A DNA stretch of 64,000 bases. It comes from Piper betle (Eukaryota > Streptophyta > Magnoliopsida > Piperales > Piperaceae). Shown here piece by piece: positions 23,991 through 35,594 of this stretch; the first letter of the stretch is position 1; each line of letters starts with the position of its first letter. The stretch covers positions 62,001 to 126,000 of the forward strand of contig JAURVB010013498.1 in the NCBI GenBank assembly GCA_033002965.1, given 5' to 3'. The notes below the pieces were generated by a model. That model saw only the letters and a list, made by a program, of their open reading frames with translations. It did not search any database and was not told where the DNA came from. A program made the position numbers and the translations under genes.

Positions 23991-24762
23991 GAGGAGGTTC
24001 ACTTCTTTGAAGCAAGTTTTTTCCTCTCTAGAAATGTGCTCAAGATAGCTCACAAGAAGCCTACTTCACATGTTTACCTAGCAATTTTCTCGTTGCCTAA
24101 CTTGGTCATGCCTACAGTAAATTGTACGCCTACATTGCCACCGCGAGTACTGAACTCTCACCAGTCACCCATTCCACCAACTCCAACACCAACCCCAACC
24201 CCTGAGGAAGTGCTTGTGCCCCTCCAAATCCAATTTAACCATGGAAAGTCATGAAGGGCATCACCTCCTCCGATGGTTATAAAGACAGTAGCCGCCAGAG
24301 ACCAACGCATAATGGAAGAAGATATGTAAATGATTGTTGCCCAGATGCCATGGGCACCCGAGCAAAAGAAGCCACTTACCCTCGTGCCTCGTGCTAGAGC
24401 GCTAACAATTTCACCACGCACTCTTCCCCTACAGAAAGTGCTGTCGTTGAAGAAGATTAACAAAGCGATTGCGTTCACACATTCAGACTTTGCACTAGAC
24501 TATCCAAAAAGCTCTAATGACAAGGGCAACCACGAGAATAACCTTTGTTTTCTGCAAGTACTTTCGCTCGCGTTGATCTAGGGCCCATCCTCATGGTGTA
24601 TTACCTGCACCGTCTCACTTTGAACACAGTGTGACCCTTACTACTAAGAAGCTTGAGGAGATCAACCTCAGAACCATGAGCCCTACCTTGCTTAGAAGTG
24701 GTTTAGAAGATTTCGAGCGACGCCAACTTATTGACTACTGTTTTGAGCGGTAATACCAGGAG

Positions 24763-25095
24763 ATGCATGTCCTTTCCCCAGATGTGGCATTGCACAAACT
24801 TGGTGTTAAACCAAGTATAAAGCCTATCAAGAAAGCAAAAAGAAAGTTTAGTGACAGTGTTAGGTTTCTTATTGCATCAGAGATCAACAAGATAAAAGAA
24901 GCTAAGTTCATTCAAGAAGTGCGATATCTAGAGAGGCCGCCAACATTGTCCCAGTGAAGAAGAATGGACAACTACTTATTTGCGTAGACTTTTGGGACCC
25001 TTGGCATGCCCAAAAGATGTTTTCACACTTCGTTTGCCTGACTTGTTGCTCGACAATATCGTCAAAGTCACCAGATATTTTCCTTTACGGATGGC
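24763..25095 (+). pseudogene. reverse transcriptase, N-terminal part (broken)
   Basis: The open frame 24763-24957 encodes GVKPSIKPIKKAKRKF and INKIKEAKFIQEVRY, the N-terminal approach to Ty3 RT. After a frame change NIVPVKKNGQLLICVDF, the R-x-C-V-D-[FY] strand, appears (about 24940-24990), and the end reads IFSFTDG in another frame. Sequence stops at ATGGC (25091-25095), the target of the nested LTR, and resumes at 29432. Confidence 0.7.
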
Positions 25096-25434
25096 TAATA
25101 ATTCTATAAAATTGTTATTATTTTTTGTATTTTATGTTCATTTTTATCATGTTTCGAGTTATTTATACTTTAATTTTATTAGTTTAAGAGTTGATTAGAT
25201 ATTTTTATTAATATGAGAAATTATTATAATTTTGGTGTAAAAAATATTAATTAATATTATTTTAGTAGGGTATAAGAGTCAGAAGATGATCTAGAATGAA
25301 TTTAGGGTGAAATCGGGCTAAAAAGTGTAACGGAAAACGGTAACCGAGAGCAAAGTGCTTGAGTGCTGGCTTTTTGGTTAAAAAAATTTATAGCTGAGAG
25401 CAAAGTGCTCGAGTGCCTGGATTTAGAGCCTTCA

Positions 25435-28421
25435 TGTAACACCCCAAATCCGATTCACGCTCGTGAACCAAACCGATATGTTATAGGCCCTGGTTAGGTC
25501 GGCTAACCCGAACCCAACTCGTGCGGATCTAATCTCGGCGTCTTAAGATGAAGATATGACTCGTCATACATGGATGAATGCACGGAATCCTAACATGATA
25601 CTACATGGATGACATGCAAACCAAAGTACACACCAAGACAATCCCGATAAAATTAATAAAAATTTTGAAATATAATGGACAAGAGTTTCCCCTAAAAATA
25701 TAATTAGGGGCCACCCTGTCAAATATACATATGCAAGTATATATATAACTATTTATCAAACAATTTCATTCATACAAAATATAAAATCTAACATGTTGTA
25801 GCTCATTCTAGAACTTGGGTCTCAACCCACCATGCTTCCATTGCCCAATCTATTTCTGTTCACATCATCTCATCATCTTTTAGCACTTAATTACGTCCTA
25901 TCATTATATCTTAAGCATTAATCACATCATATCATGTCTTAGCATTTCACGTCATTCTCAAGATAATAACATCATAACAAAATATTAATTACTCTATCGA
26001 CTGACATGTGTGCAAATGACATCATTACTCCTCCATCCAAACTGGCTCCTCCAACTCGTAATTGTTACCTACATATAGTATAAAAACACATCAGTAACAA
26101 GTGTTACTGGTCCGGAAAATAAAATAACTATAACAAGCTAGTTATGAGAGCAAACTCTCATATGAAAGAAAACATCATATACCCCATGTGAACACTCTGA
26201 AGGGCACTACTGAGGAGCAACTGGGCTGCAGACCCAGTAGCATCCCAAACTTACTGATCTGTTGCTGGTACTGTGCCGCTCTCGGTACTTCTTTTTCAGA
26301 TACTTCACGTAAAACTTTATCCTAAGCCCTCTCCTTACCTCCATATTTCTCCTGGCCTTGAGCACGAAGGCCGAGTACTCTCAAGCATTCGCCTTTAATA
26401 CCTTTTGAACCACAAGTCCGGACATGCGCTGTACTAAACAGTACCCGTAAACCTCCATGTTCTCCGGGTGTGAGGAACTCAAACGTGGAGTTGTCAGGAT
26501 CCCTCGGGAATGGAACAGTCTGCTGGCACTAATCCAGAGCCTGCTTTGACTATCACGGCATCCGCTCATGGTACGTGCAGTCGATTTCTCCATCTCTCGT
26601 CTCACTGAAAACACGAAAACTACATATATATAGGGCTGGGTAGGGATTCATATAATAGGCCCAAAGGCAACTTGTGGTGGATCTTGTTTTCGAAATCATC
26701 CTCGAGGGATCTCATCCTTGAGGGGTTATTAATCCGGAAATCTATTCGATTAGATGGCCCGAGTTAAGTGGGATCCAATAAAACGCCACTTAACCTATCC
26801 TGCAAATGATAAGATAAACATACAATAGAAAGACGTAAAACAGAGTCGAGTCCTAAACGGACCTGGTAGAAGCTCCAAGCGTGTCATCGCGCCTAGGCGG
26901 CAAGCTCCTACTCCGTACCTACACATCAAAACTAAATACTAACGCCCACTAACTACATGATGCATCAAAATCAATGAATATCACCCGACATAATAATCAT
27001 CCCTCAAATAATCGATCAATAATCAATAATCATAAAAGTGAAAATAATTCTATCATCCTATTCATTCCAATTTATCGTGTTTCCTAAGTTACATCGTGCT
27101 CAATTAGCATGCTTATACTTCATCTCATTAGATCACTTACTTAATCTCATCATGCACATCTTTACTTCATTCATAGTATGACATTCATCATGACAACTAG
27201 TTAATTCTAGCATGCTATGCTAACAATCATAATCAATTTTAAATAACTCAATCGGAGGTAATTATACCTCACGTAGTCAGCAATCAGCGATGGCTAGGGT
27301 TCTGTCGCGTGTCTCGGAGCTCAAATTTGGCGCTCATCGGCGTCCGAAGCTCGATCAGGCTCGACTAGGTGAGCCCCGCGGAACATCCGGTGAATTCCGG
27401 CGAATTTCAGAAATTCTGATTTTCCGACAGTTTTTGGCAGTTTTCCGGCAGCTTCCGGCGGTTTTCCGACGACAGTCACCGGCGGCGTCTACTGGCCGGA
27501 AAGTGGTCGTGTTGGGTACCCTTGGAACCGGCTCGGCGAGCCTGACTCATCTACGAGGTCGACGCGGCCAACGGAGGTGGCGGCTCACCAGAAAATGCAT
27601 AAAACCGAGCCGGCGGTGATGGTGGCTAGATCCGGCCAGCCACGGCGGCGATGGCCTCCGTTCTGGTCGGGGAAGGTCGCTGGAGGGCTGAGGGTGCTGA
27701 GGCGACCAACCGACCGATGCGGTGCCGGTCGCCGGTGGCGGAATCGGCGACGGAAGCGCAACGCGGGCGCGGCGTCTCGGCGTGGCTTCCTCGCGTTGCG
27801 GCGGCCCGATTGGGGCCGGACCTGGTCGGGCAGCATGGCGACGTCATAGCGGGGCTAGGCGGCGACGATCGGCGGCCGGGCGGGCATCCACGGCAGCGGC
27901 GGCGACGCGCACAGTGGCGGCGCGTCGAGGTAAGGGTCGGGGAAGAAGGCATGGGGGAGAAAAAGACTCGATGGCAAACTCGTAAATATTACTTGACTCG
28001 TCTCCGACTAGAGTCAAAAATAATATTTAAGTAGTAGAAAATTCCAAAAAAATTGGAAAAACATCCCATAAAATCAAACAACACCAAGACATCATAATGA
28101 TATGCTCTAGAACTATCAACCCACCCAAAATGCCCGTAACGCGTCCTAACGCGATAAACAGCCTAAAACTAATTCTACGATCCATTATATATCATAATAA
28201 AAAAAATAAACTGCATACTCTCATATATTCTGATAACTCATTCTTTTCTGCTGTGTTCATGATGTTATCATCATATACTTGGGTACACATGACCCTCATG
28301 GCTCATACACGAGACCGGCATCGGCTCAGTACACGTATTCTGAAACTGACTCGAATCGAAAATAACAGTCGAACCGACTGGTTCTGAATATAAAACCCTG
28401 ACTCGAATCGCGGGTTTTACA
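25435..28421 (-). mobile_element. solo LTR of family A (minus strand) nested in the family-D LTR
   Basis: This 2987-bp segment runs from TGTAACACCCCAAATCC to CGGGTTTTACA and reads as the reverse complement of 16665-19301 over its whole length, including the TATA stretch (26623-26634), the GC-rich domain (27290-27945) and the TTGACTCG...AGAGTCAA palindrome (27990-28017). Flanks CTTCA (25430-25434) and CCTCA (28422-28426) are a duplication with one mismatch. No internal region adjoins. The open frames at 27290-28034 belong to the GC-rich domain. Confidence 0.85.
26623..26634 (-). promoter_or_regulatory. TATA box of the family-A LTR
   Basis: A TATATATAG stretch precedes GGCTGGGTAGGGAT on the plus strand, the reverse complement of the arrangement at 18460-18491. 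Confidence 0.55.
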
Positions 28422-29431
28422 CCTCAAGTGCTGCCGGGGAGAAAAACTGATTTTTCTGACATTTTTGGAGATCCTAGTTGACCCACTTATATTATTGGGT
28501 GGATTAGTTATAAACTTAATTAGAGTTTTAAAGAGAAAAAAATAAGAAAAAAAATAACATTGGACAAATGAGTGATGGCACAAAAGATGAGAAAGAATAA
28601 CGAAGAAGTTAGATTAGAAGAAGAAGACGCTTTCTCAAAAAGAGTTTTTCTTATTTTAATTTAGTTTTCTTTGTAATTAAATAATGTCTTTTATATCACA
28701 TATGAATTTCTTGAGTTCAATTAAATATTTTATAGAGTAAATTCTTTTTTGAATTTTTAATGACACCTAACGCATAGATTAATAAAGGTTATTAATTTTT
28801 ATCTCTATGATTGTGATGTTGGATCATCTAATTTATTTTGTTCTTAATATTATCATTCGACTGGTCATCTATTGTTAGATCTAGAGATTTGATCTTATCT
28901 AGAGATAGAAAGACAAGATTTGTCATTAAATAAAATAGTTTTTATTCATCTATTTTGGGTGATTCATATGTAAGATAGAGATATACTCATGTCTTGGGTA
29001 ACTGTTAAGGGCAAAATTTAAAGTATCATTTTGCATACACAATTTCATAGAAATATAGAAGTTGGGTGCGAGTGATAAGTTTATGGTGAATCGAGAGATT
29101 ACAATAAATAATTAATTCTCATAATTAATGATTCAAATACGTAATTCATAAGTAAAAGTTATAACTTTAATCATATAGAGAATTAGGTGAAATTGAAAAT
29201 CTTAAGTTTGTCGTCTTAAAGTTAATATCTAATTTAAATATTACATGTTAGATTAATTTAATCTTAATAATAATTAAATCACTCTTTAAATTTATTTTTA
29301 TTTAAATATAATTAATTAAATTAGTTTTAATAATTGAGAATTTCTACTAATAATTCTTCGTGGGATAATACTTTCCTATCACTTTAATTACTTGATTAAT
29401 CACATATACTTACATTATAATTTCTACATCA

Positions 29432-29990
29432 AAGGCTCCTGCGGATACAATCAAATATGCTTACACATAAAGACGAGGAGAAAAATGCGTTTCACAACCC
29501 CGCTGGAGTTTTTTGCTATACCATAATTAGGGTTGTTAATTAAATAAATTAACTCGTAAGTATTTACTATAACCTCACATACACATAAATAAAATATATT
29601 TAATACCCTTCCGGCCGAAGAATGACGGTGCCTTGTATCAAAGAACTATGCAGTTTATTTAATACCCTTCCGGCCGAAGAATGACGGTGCCTTGTATCAA
29701 GGAACTATGCAGTTTATTTTTGCCGACATGATCCATACTTGAAGAATACGTGTCACGCTTCAACTTAAAGCTCAATCCTTTCAAGCGTGCCTTCGGTCTG
29801 TTTTTGGTCAATTCCTTGGTTTCCTCGTCATGAGTGTGGGATACAGATCAACCCTGCAAAGTTGCAAGCTATTAAAGACATGACAGCCTCCCTAAAGCAA
29901 CTTGAAAGATTTTTAAGGGGGAAATCAACTATATCCGGCTTTTCATTACCAATCTTTCAGCAAAAATCCTTCCTGTGAAGCAAATCATGA
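29432..29990 (+). pseudogene. reverse transcriptase, central and C-terminal part (broken)
   Basis: It resumes directly after the nested LTR with GYNQI-like coding (GGATACAATCAAAT) and 'GACGAGGAGAAAAATGCGTTTC', matching the D-x-E-K-T-x-F segment that follows the DG-x-x-GY-x-Q motif. The catalytic YVDD block is not intact. The 'PFGL-NAG-TYQR' region appears as CGGCCGAAGAATGACGGTGC and is duplicated. The frame 29787-29978 encodes HECGIQINPAKLQAIKDM, the RT thumb/connection. An ~80-bp AT-rich insertion (about 29525-29597) and the duplication further disrupt it. Confidence 0.65.
29597..29720 (+). repeat. 59-bp tandem duplication inside the RT remnant
   Basis: The segment beginning TATTTAATACCCTTCCGGCC is repeated with a 59-bp period (AATACCC at 29602 and 29661). 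The copies differ by A/G at 'ATCAAAGAAC' versus 'ATCAAGGAAC'. Confidence 0.85.
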
Positions 29991-30002
29991 AGAAGAGTGA
30001 AC

Positions 30003-30480
30003 GTTTTATCTGTTAGTGAAGAGTGTCAAAAGGCATTCGTTGGAATCAAGGAAGAGTGGTTGCGGCCACCAACACACCTTGCGCCGGTACCCGATCGGCC
30101 GTTAATTCTCTATTATCTTTCACACGGAGTCCGCCATAGCCGCTCTCCTTGCACAAGATGACGAAGAAGGATGTGAAAGGTCCGTGTACTTTCTGAGTAG
30201 GGTGACGAATGTTGTTGAGAAGAACTACTCCAAAGTGGACAAAGGTTACCTCGCCCTTGTGTTTGCAGCTCAGACGTTGTGTAAATACTTCTTGATGCAT
30301 GAAGTTTACTCGGTGATTCATGACAATCTTGTCTGTTATTTGTTGCAATAACCTGCACTTTATAGCTGTGCGGCATGTTGGCTACAAAAGTTGATGGAGT
30401 TGGGCATAAAGTGCGTAACCCAGAAGGCGGTAAAGGCGTCAAGCCCTTGTAGAGCTCTTTGCAAATCACCCGGCTTTGTC
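30003..30480 (+). pseudogene. RNase H-like domain attached to RT (broken)
   Basis: Read across frames it gives SEECQKAFVGIKEEW, then IAALLAQDDEEGCERSVYFL, then KNYSKVDKGYLALVFAAQ and a stop after CYLLQ. This is the RT-linked RNase H pattern, with C...AF..IK near the start and [KR]NY...[EK]K...LALV. The catalytic aspartates are not all traceable. Minus-strand open frames here (30046-30348 and 30113-30469) are shadows. Confidence 0.65.
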
Positions 30481-30519
30481 CCGAGAGAAAGTTGCTGAAA
30501 CCTCACCTCGGTCCTACTT

Positions 30520-31009
30520 ACCTCTGACTCCGCTCCTCGCTGGACACTTTACTTTGATGGTGCTGTTGTAGGAAGAGTTGGACCACACGGAGGTGCTGGC
30601 ATGGTGTTTATAGAGCCAGAAGCACAAGTGCACCTGCATGGTTATAGCTTGTCATACTTTTGCACGAACAACTCTATATGAGGCGTTTTTACTAGGACTT
30701 ACACTTTTTGTAAATCTCAAAGTAAAGCATCTTTTGGTTCATGGTGATTTCCCTACTGGTCATCCAATAGACCAGAGGAGAGTTTGAAATTTGAGAAGCC
30801 CATCTTGTAGTCTACAATGCTCGCATTGCTCTCTTGGGAAAGAATTTTGAAGACATCCAGTTTAAGCATGTCCCGAGATCCTCCAGCCGCAAAGCCGGCG
30901 CATTGGTTGTGCTTGGCTCCAAGATTGTAGATGATAGCACTCCCGACAAGAGGCACACCAAAGTTCATGCGGAAAGCACCAAGGCAGTGGTAGATTGCAT
31001 AAACTTCTC
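30520..31009 (+). pseudogene. second (Tat-lineage) RNase H domain, truncated
   Basis: The sequence reads WTLYFDGAVVGRVGPHGGAG, then GYSLSYFCTNN, matching the additional RNase H of Tat elements (W-x-[LM]-x-F-D-G...G-A-G...C-T-N-N). The E-A-E-Y-E motif expected after CTNN is lost to a shift near 30680, and further stops follow. The domain ends at 31009-31014, where a family-A-like LTR begins, so integrase is absent. Confidence 0.65.
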
Positions 31010-31014
31010 GTAAG

Positions 31015-33796
31015 TGTAAAACCTAGGGTTTTACTACTTTGTTGCCTCACCTGGTTCGGGTCTGATTTTATTCGAGTCAGTTTTATTTTTAGATCATAAA
31101 TATAGGCCCACATGGCTGTATGATAATGCTATAGAGGTTGGGTTTGTCCAATATATAAATAATAACTTCAATTATACTACAACATCAATTGTACTACAAC
31201 AGAGCATGACTTATTAGTGTGTATTCGAGGTATACAGACGGTTTTATACTTGTGTTAACCGAAGGTTTTACGACTATATCTAAGTTGTTACGGTATTTGG
31301 TATTTAGTACTTATTTAGGCTTTTAGGGCATCTCATTTACATATATTTTAGGGATTTTAAACTACAAAATTGCCCAAGTGGGCCTAGTTTGATTGGAGTA
31401 TCTTCGTCCGATTGAATTCCTAGTTTCGTAACTTATTTAGCTTTTTAACCTCGATTTTTACCTATAGAGTCATATTTAAGCTTCAAGTTAATTTTAACTC
31501 TTGCTGTCTCGATTCGAGCTTTCCAACCATATATATATTATATATGCCCTAGGCAGACCCCACTAGGCACAAGTTGCCGGACATTCAGGCATTCAGGTCT
31601 TGTTACGTGGCTAGATCATAGTTGTCCATGTCAACTCTAGCATTGCCTCTTCTATTTTCTAGGAATTTCTCTCAAAATTTTGGAGAATTTTCTACCCCTC
31701 ATACTACTGTCACTTTGGGCTGCCGTTGGCGGGCCTCCAGCCACCGGACCAATACCTTCATGACCGCCTCATATCGACTGAGACCCTCCACCAGCTCTGG
31801 CACTGCTGTAGTCACCGGAAGTCAGACTACTACTGCCACCGCCTTTCAGACCATTTTTGGTGCCGGTGAGGTTAACCACTCAGATTGATTCCCCTCACCG
31901 AGGCCAACATTTTAATACCGCCCCTGACCTTCGTAGTGGCCACAATCGCCACCGGCGATGTCATCACTTCCCGACGGCATTTTCCCACCTTTCGACAATT
32001 TTCTGGCCAATCACCAGCCGGACACCATCAATTATTACCTCATACACATTCCCCACTGAACGGCTAACATTTTCAGACCAGCCTCGTTGATCATCGTAAT
32101 TGAAATTGTCTTTAGTGACTCCACCTGCCCTTGTGGTGATTTCCCCTCTTTTCGGTCATTTTTCGGGTAGCTGACAACTAGAATTTGTCAATCGTCCACC
32201 ACCATCATGCTCCCCATCACCTGGTTCATTCATTGGGTCTAGTGTTGACTCTTGGCTCTCCACCTTTGCTGTTTTTTGGCAACGGGCACCGCTTGCCAAT
32301 ATGGTGCTCGTTTTCCCATGGCTGTGTCCAGTTATGTTCTTATCCGCATATTTGCCCATGCTCATGTCCGTGTCCATGACCTGGGCCAGCGTACCATCCC
32401 TAGCCAACCCAACTCAGCAGCTTGATTTGGCCCAAATAGACTTGGTTTGGCTTGGTCCAGTTCAATCCAATTGACTGGATCACTTTGTTAGCCATTTTCA
32501 ACCTGTTTTCGTCTGTTTTTCAATCGTTTTTGCTAATTTGAGACTCATTGTGTTAGTTTCAATACATACTCACATTATTTGGCTCACCTTGATGTTATGA
32601 TTATTTTTTTATTTATTATTTTTTGTTTATTTAATTTATGCATTTATTTATTATTATTTATTTCTTGTTATTTAAATAATTATCGTATGTAATGAATGAC
32701 TCCATGATTGTTTATTATTATTGATGATATATTTACTTATTAATGTGTAATCTCATTCATGTTAATCAAATCTTATTTAATTATTTAATCGTTTAGTTAT
32801 TTATTTAATTATTTGTTTGCATACATATTATTTACTCGTGTTTAGATGTGTTTATATATTTGATAATTATATTGTTATTATTCTTAATTAATTGCTCTTA
32901 ATTAATTATTCATTTAATTATATACGATTTATTTATTTGTTTGTTTGTTTGTTTGTTTACTAACTTGTGTATGTATTAATATTTACTCACATTTAGTTGC
33001 AAAATCATGTATTATTATATTTATTATTTCTTGAATAATGTATTATTTATTTATTTATCAATTTTCTTTTATATAAATGAGTTTATTTAATTATTTCTTA
33101 ATTAAATGCTTATTTAATTATTATTTGATTTATTTACCTATTTATTTTCATGTATGTTTAGTTGTCACTTATTATTTTTGTAATGTTTTCTTGTGTATCT
33201 ATTGTTTTTAGCATGGTTCTTTTATTTATTTGACTTATTTTATTTATTTATTTGTTTATTGTTTGCACACGTCTTGTTTTACATGCTAGACGTTATTCAT
33301 TTATTTTATTTGTATTGCCTATCGTTTGTGATGTTATTATTAATTCACCACGACTATGTAATATATAGAGTTGTCAATCTTTTACTTATTAGTGAATTCC
33401 AATGTAGGTTATGGAGTTCGAACTCGCCGTAAATGTGACGTCACACTTTGAGCTTGGACCGCAGGTTCATTAGAACTATTCTCAAATTTATCATTTTACT
33501 CTATCATGATTTGATTTTCATATCGTATGACATGATATGTAGATGTTTTATCAGACCCCACTTAACACTGTCATCTAAACCACTATTATATCTGTGATTA
33601 ATAACCCTCGAAGATGACATCTTTCATTTTGTTTGTGAACTTAGTTCCCCTCGTGTTGCCTTCAGACCTACTTATATAATTCCCATCACAGCCCTATATA
33701 TGGATTTCATCAGATTTCAGTGAGCCGAGAATTGGTGGACTTAACTTTGCATATATCGTGCGTAGGCGCTTATGCAAGTCATAATGGGCTCTGGTT
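31015..33796 (+). mobile_element. truncated family-A-like LTR
   Basis: It starts TGTAAAACCTAGGGTTTTAC, includes an ATTCGAGTCAG stretch, a decayed GC-richer domain (31690-32400), a long AT-rich TTTA-type section (32580-33340), then 'CGTGTTGCCTTCAGACCTA' and CTATATATGG (33693), matching the promoter part of the copy at 18440-18495, and 'AATGGGCTCTGG'. Similarity stops near 33796, where MCM5-derived sequence starts. Open frames at 31622-32407 are LTR sequence. Confidence 0.65.
32580..33340 (+). repeat. low-complexity TTTA/TTTG-rich section with a (TTTG)n run
   Basis: Degenerate ATTTATTTATT repeats fill this section. A clean (TTTG)n microsatellite lies at about 32936-32959. It lies within the truncated LTR. 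Confidence 0.7.
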
Positions 33797-33842
33797 GAAA
33801 CAACATTTAAGTGATTTGTGTGTAATGTTATTAATATTATGA

Positions 33843-34058
<216 letters not shown>

Positions 34059-34445
34059 TGAGTGACTTATCAAAACTAGTTTGTATCAGACTGCACAGGA
34101 CAACATCGATTTGCAGACCACAATTTCATCCCGATTTGATCTGATTTTCATTGTTAAAGATATCAGAATGTATGGACAAGATTAAGGTATTCTCTCATGT
34201 CACAATATATTTTTGCTGTGTTTGGATATCTTGTGCTCACTGTACAGTTGTCCTCTGGACATTGAATTATGCACCATCATCTTTTTGTTCTGTAGCAGTC
34301 CTTTACATTAAATCTTATATGTCCATCAGCTAATTTCCAGTCATATCATAAAAGTTCATCCCAGTGCTGGTGCTATGCAGCAGAACACTGATGCTTTTGA
34401 AAAGAAAATTGGCTGAAGCGGTTGTTTTCTAATCTCTAACTGGCT

Positions 34446-34526
34446 TTATTTAGTTAGTGTTTCTAATTCTTACCGTTTACGAATTTTCTAGGTATTCTTA
34501 TTCTTACAATTTACAAATTTTCTAGG
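34446..34526 (+). repeat. ~36-bp tandem duplication in an MCM5 pseudogene intron
   Basis: TTCTTACCGTTTACGAATTT and TTCTTACAATTTACAAATTT, both followed by TCTAGGTA, stand side by side. The second supplies the exon-4 acceptor, so the acceptor region is duplicated. Confidence 0.7.
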
Positions 34527-35070
34527 TACATTGAATATTCCCGTGTTCGGTTTCATCCCATGTTATCTGACTCTGCTGCTACAATGCTGCAGAACAACTA
34601 TGTAAAAATTAGATAGGTTGCACCATTAGCTCGATGGAGTATTGCTTCATTTCTTCATTCTTGAAGTTAAAGTTTTATAAATTATCCAGGGGTTGTAATA
34701 TATAATCCTTATAATATTGTGATGTGGTTCCTTTTGTGTTTTCTCTTGCAGCAAATGAGACAGCAAGTACATGAAACTGGTCCATCAGCTGCTATTCCGA
34801 TCACTGTAAACAGCTTGACGCCATTATTGGGTTAAGTGAGGCGCTTGCCAAGATGAGATTGTAAGTAATATTCTTATTAGCTTCCATGGTGTGAAACTAC
34901 TTTACCTTTGCTCCCACTGTCACAATGAATATTCTCAAGGCAATGCCCATTTCTTTCCACTATGTAAATTGCTGCTAAGTATAGTTCATTTCAAGGTATT
35001 GGCATCTGGTTATAGCGTAGATAGTTTTCCTGTCATCCCTTTGTTATTTGTTCGCTCACTTCCTAGTGCA

Positions 35071-35428
35071 TGTTAAAGTCCCTCATCATACAATGAATGT
35101 GAAAATACGTACAATTATATAGGGAACCGTAAACACATAGAGTTATTCTAAGAGGTACTAAGAATTTGAGAAGAATTGTTGAAGACGATGAGTATTTAAC
35201 ATTTAGTTCTTAGTATCTACAAGGCTGATTTTCTTTTCCTATGTAGTTATATTGTGAATGAAATAGAATTGAAGAGAGTACAATTATTATTTAATTATAG
35301 TGGATGGTTTGTGGTTTTCTTATATTTTGAGGTTTCATATTAAATTATTGTGTATTTATTAATTCTTGCTCATTACTTGTCAAAGCATATCAAGGAGTTT
35401 AGGGATTTTGTATGTTACAATCCCAACA
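35071..35428 (+). repeat. 5' LTR of the gag-only element
   Basis: The 358-bp LTR starts TGTTAAAGTCCCTCATCAT and ends TTACAATCCCAACA. Relative to the 3' LTR it lacks a ~150-bp segment after 'GAAGAGAGTACA' and the (AT)n run. Confidence 0.85.
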
Positions 35429-35430
35429 AG

Positions 35431-35443
35431 TGGCATCAGAACA
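35431..35443 (+). other. primer binding site of the gag-only element
   Basis: TGGCATCAGAACA lies two bases after the LTR and resembles the initiator tRNA-Met PBS (TGGTATCAGAGC). Confidence 0.7.
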
Positions 35444-35444
35444 T

Positions 35445-35594
35445 GTTCGTCCGTCTGTGGAGGTTCGTGGAGAAGATTAAATTTATTATTTGCTTTTGAC
35501 AAGATGGTTTGATATCAGAGTTTGTCCGTCTGTGGAGGTTCGTGGAGAAGATTAAACTTCTTGTTTGCTTTTGACAAGATGGTTGAGAAGAGTA
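35445..35594 (+). repeat. 75-bp tandem duplication of the leader
   Basis: GTTCGTCCGTCTGTGGAGG (35445) and GTTTGTCCGTCTGTGGAGG (35520) begin two nearly identical units. Each runs through 'CGTGGAGAAGATTAAA' to 'TTTTGACAAGATGGTT'. A degenerate PBS (TGATATCAGAG) precedes the second unit, and the gag start codon lies in the second copy. Confidence 0.85.

Larger units (their letters stand above)
25096..29431 (+). mobile_element. solo LTR (family D) inserted in the RT, itself split by a family-A LTR
   Basis: The left junction is ...ACGGATGGC|TAATAATTC; the right junction is ...TTCTACATCA|AAGGCTCCTGCGGATAC. RT sequence on the two sides joins as GAT GGC TCC TGC GGA TAC, so the insertion boundaries are clear, and ATGGC/AAGGC is the target duplication with one mismatch. 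Removing the nested 25435-28421 copy leaves about 1.34 kb, ending in CA with the initial TG changed to TA. Orientation is not certain; plus is assumed. No coding content. Confidence 0.75.
21262..31009 (+). mobile_element. truncated Tat-like Ty3 retrotransposon, interrupted by nested solo LTRs
   Basis: In order: an LTR end (…GCGATTTCACA, about 21261), a PBS-like TTGGCGC (21267), gag, a zinc-knuckle-like spacer, protease, the start of RT (to 25095), a 4.3-kb nested insertion, then the rest of RT, RNase H and a second RNase H with a CTNN motif (to 31009). The extra RNase H domain is characteristic of the Tat lineage. Every domain carries stops or shifts. Integrase and the 3' LTR are missing, because a family-A-like LTR joins at 31015. 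Confidence 0.75.

Noticed and set aside
27290..28034. Several open frames of 83-127 residues
   Set aside because: Same GC-rich LTR domain in the minus-strand copy.
34891..35076. 61-residue frame
   Set aside because: It lies in an intron of the MCM5 pseudogene and ends in the retroelement's 5' LTR.
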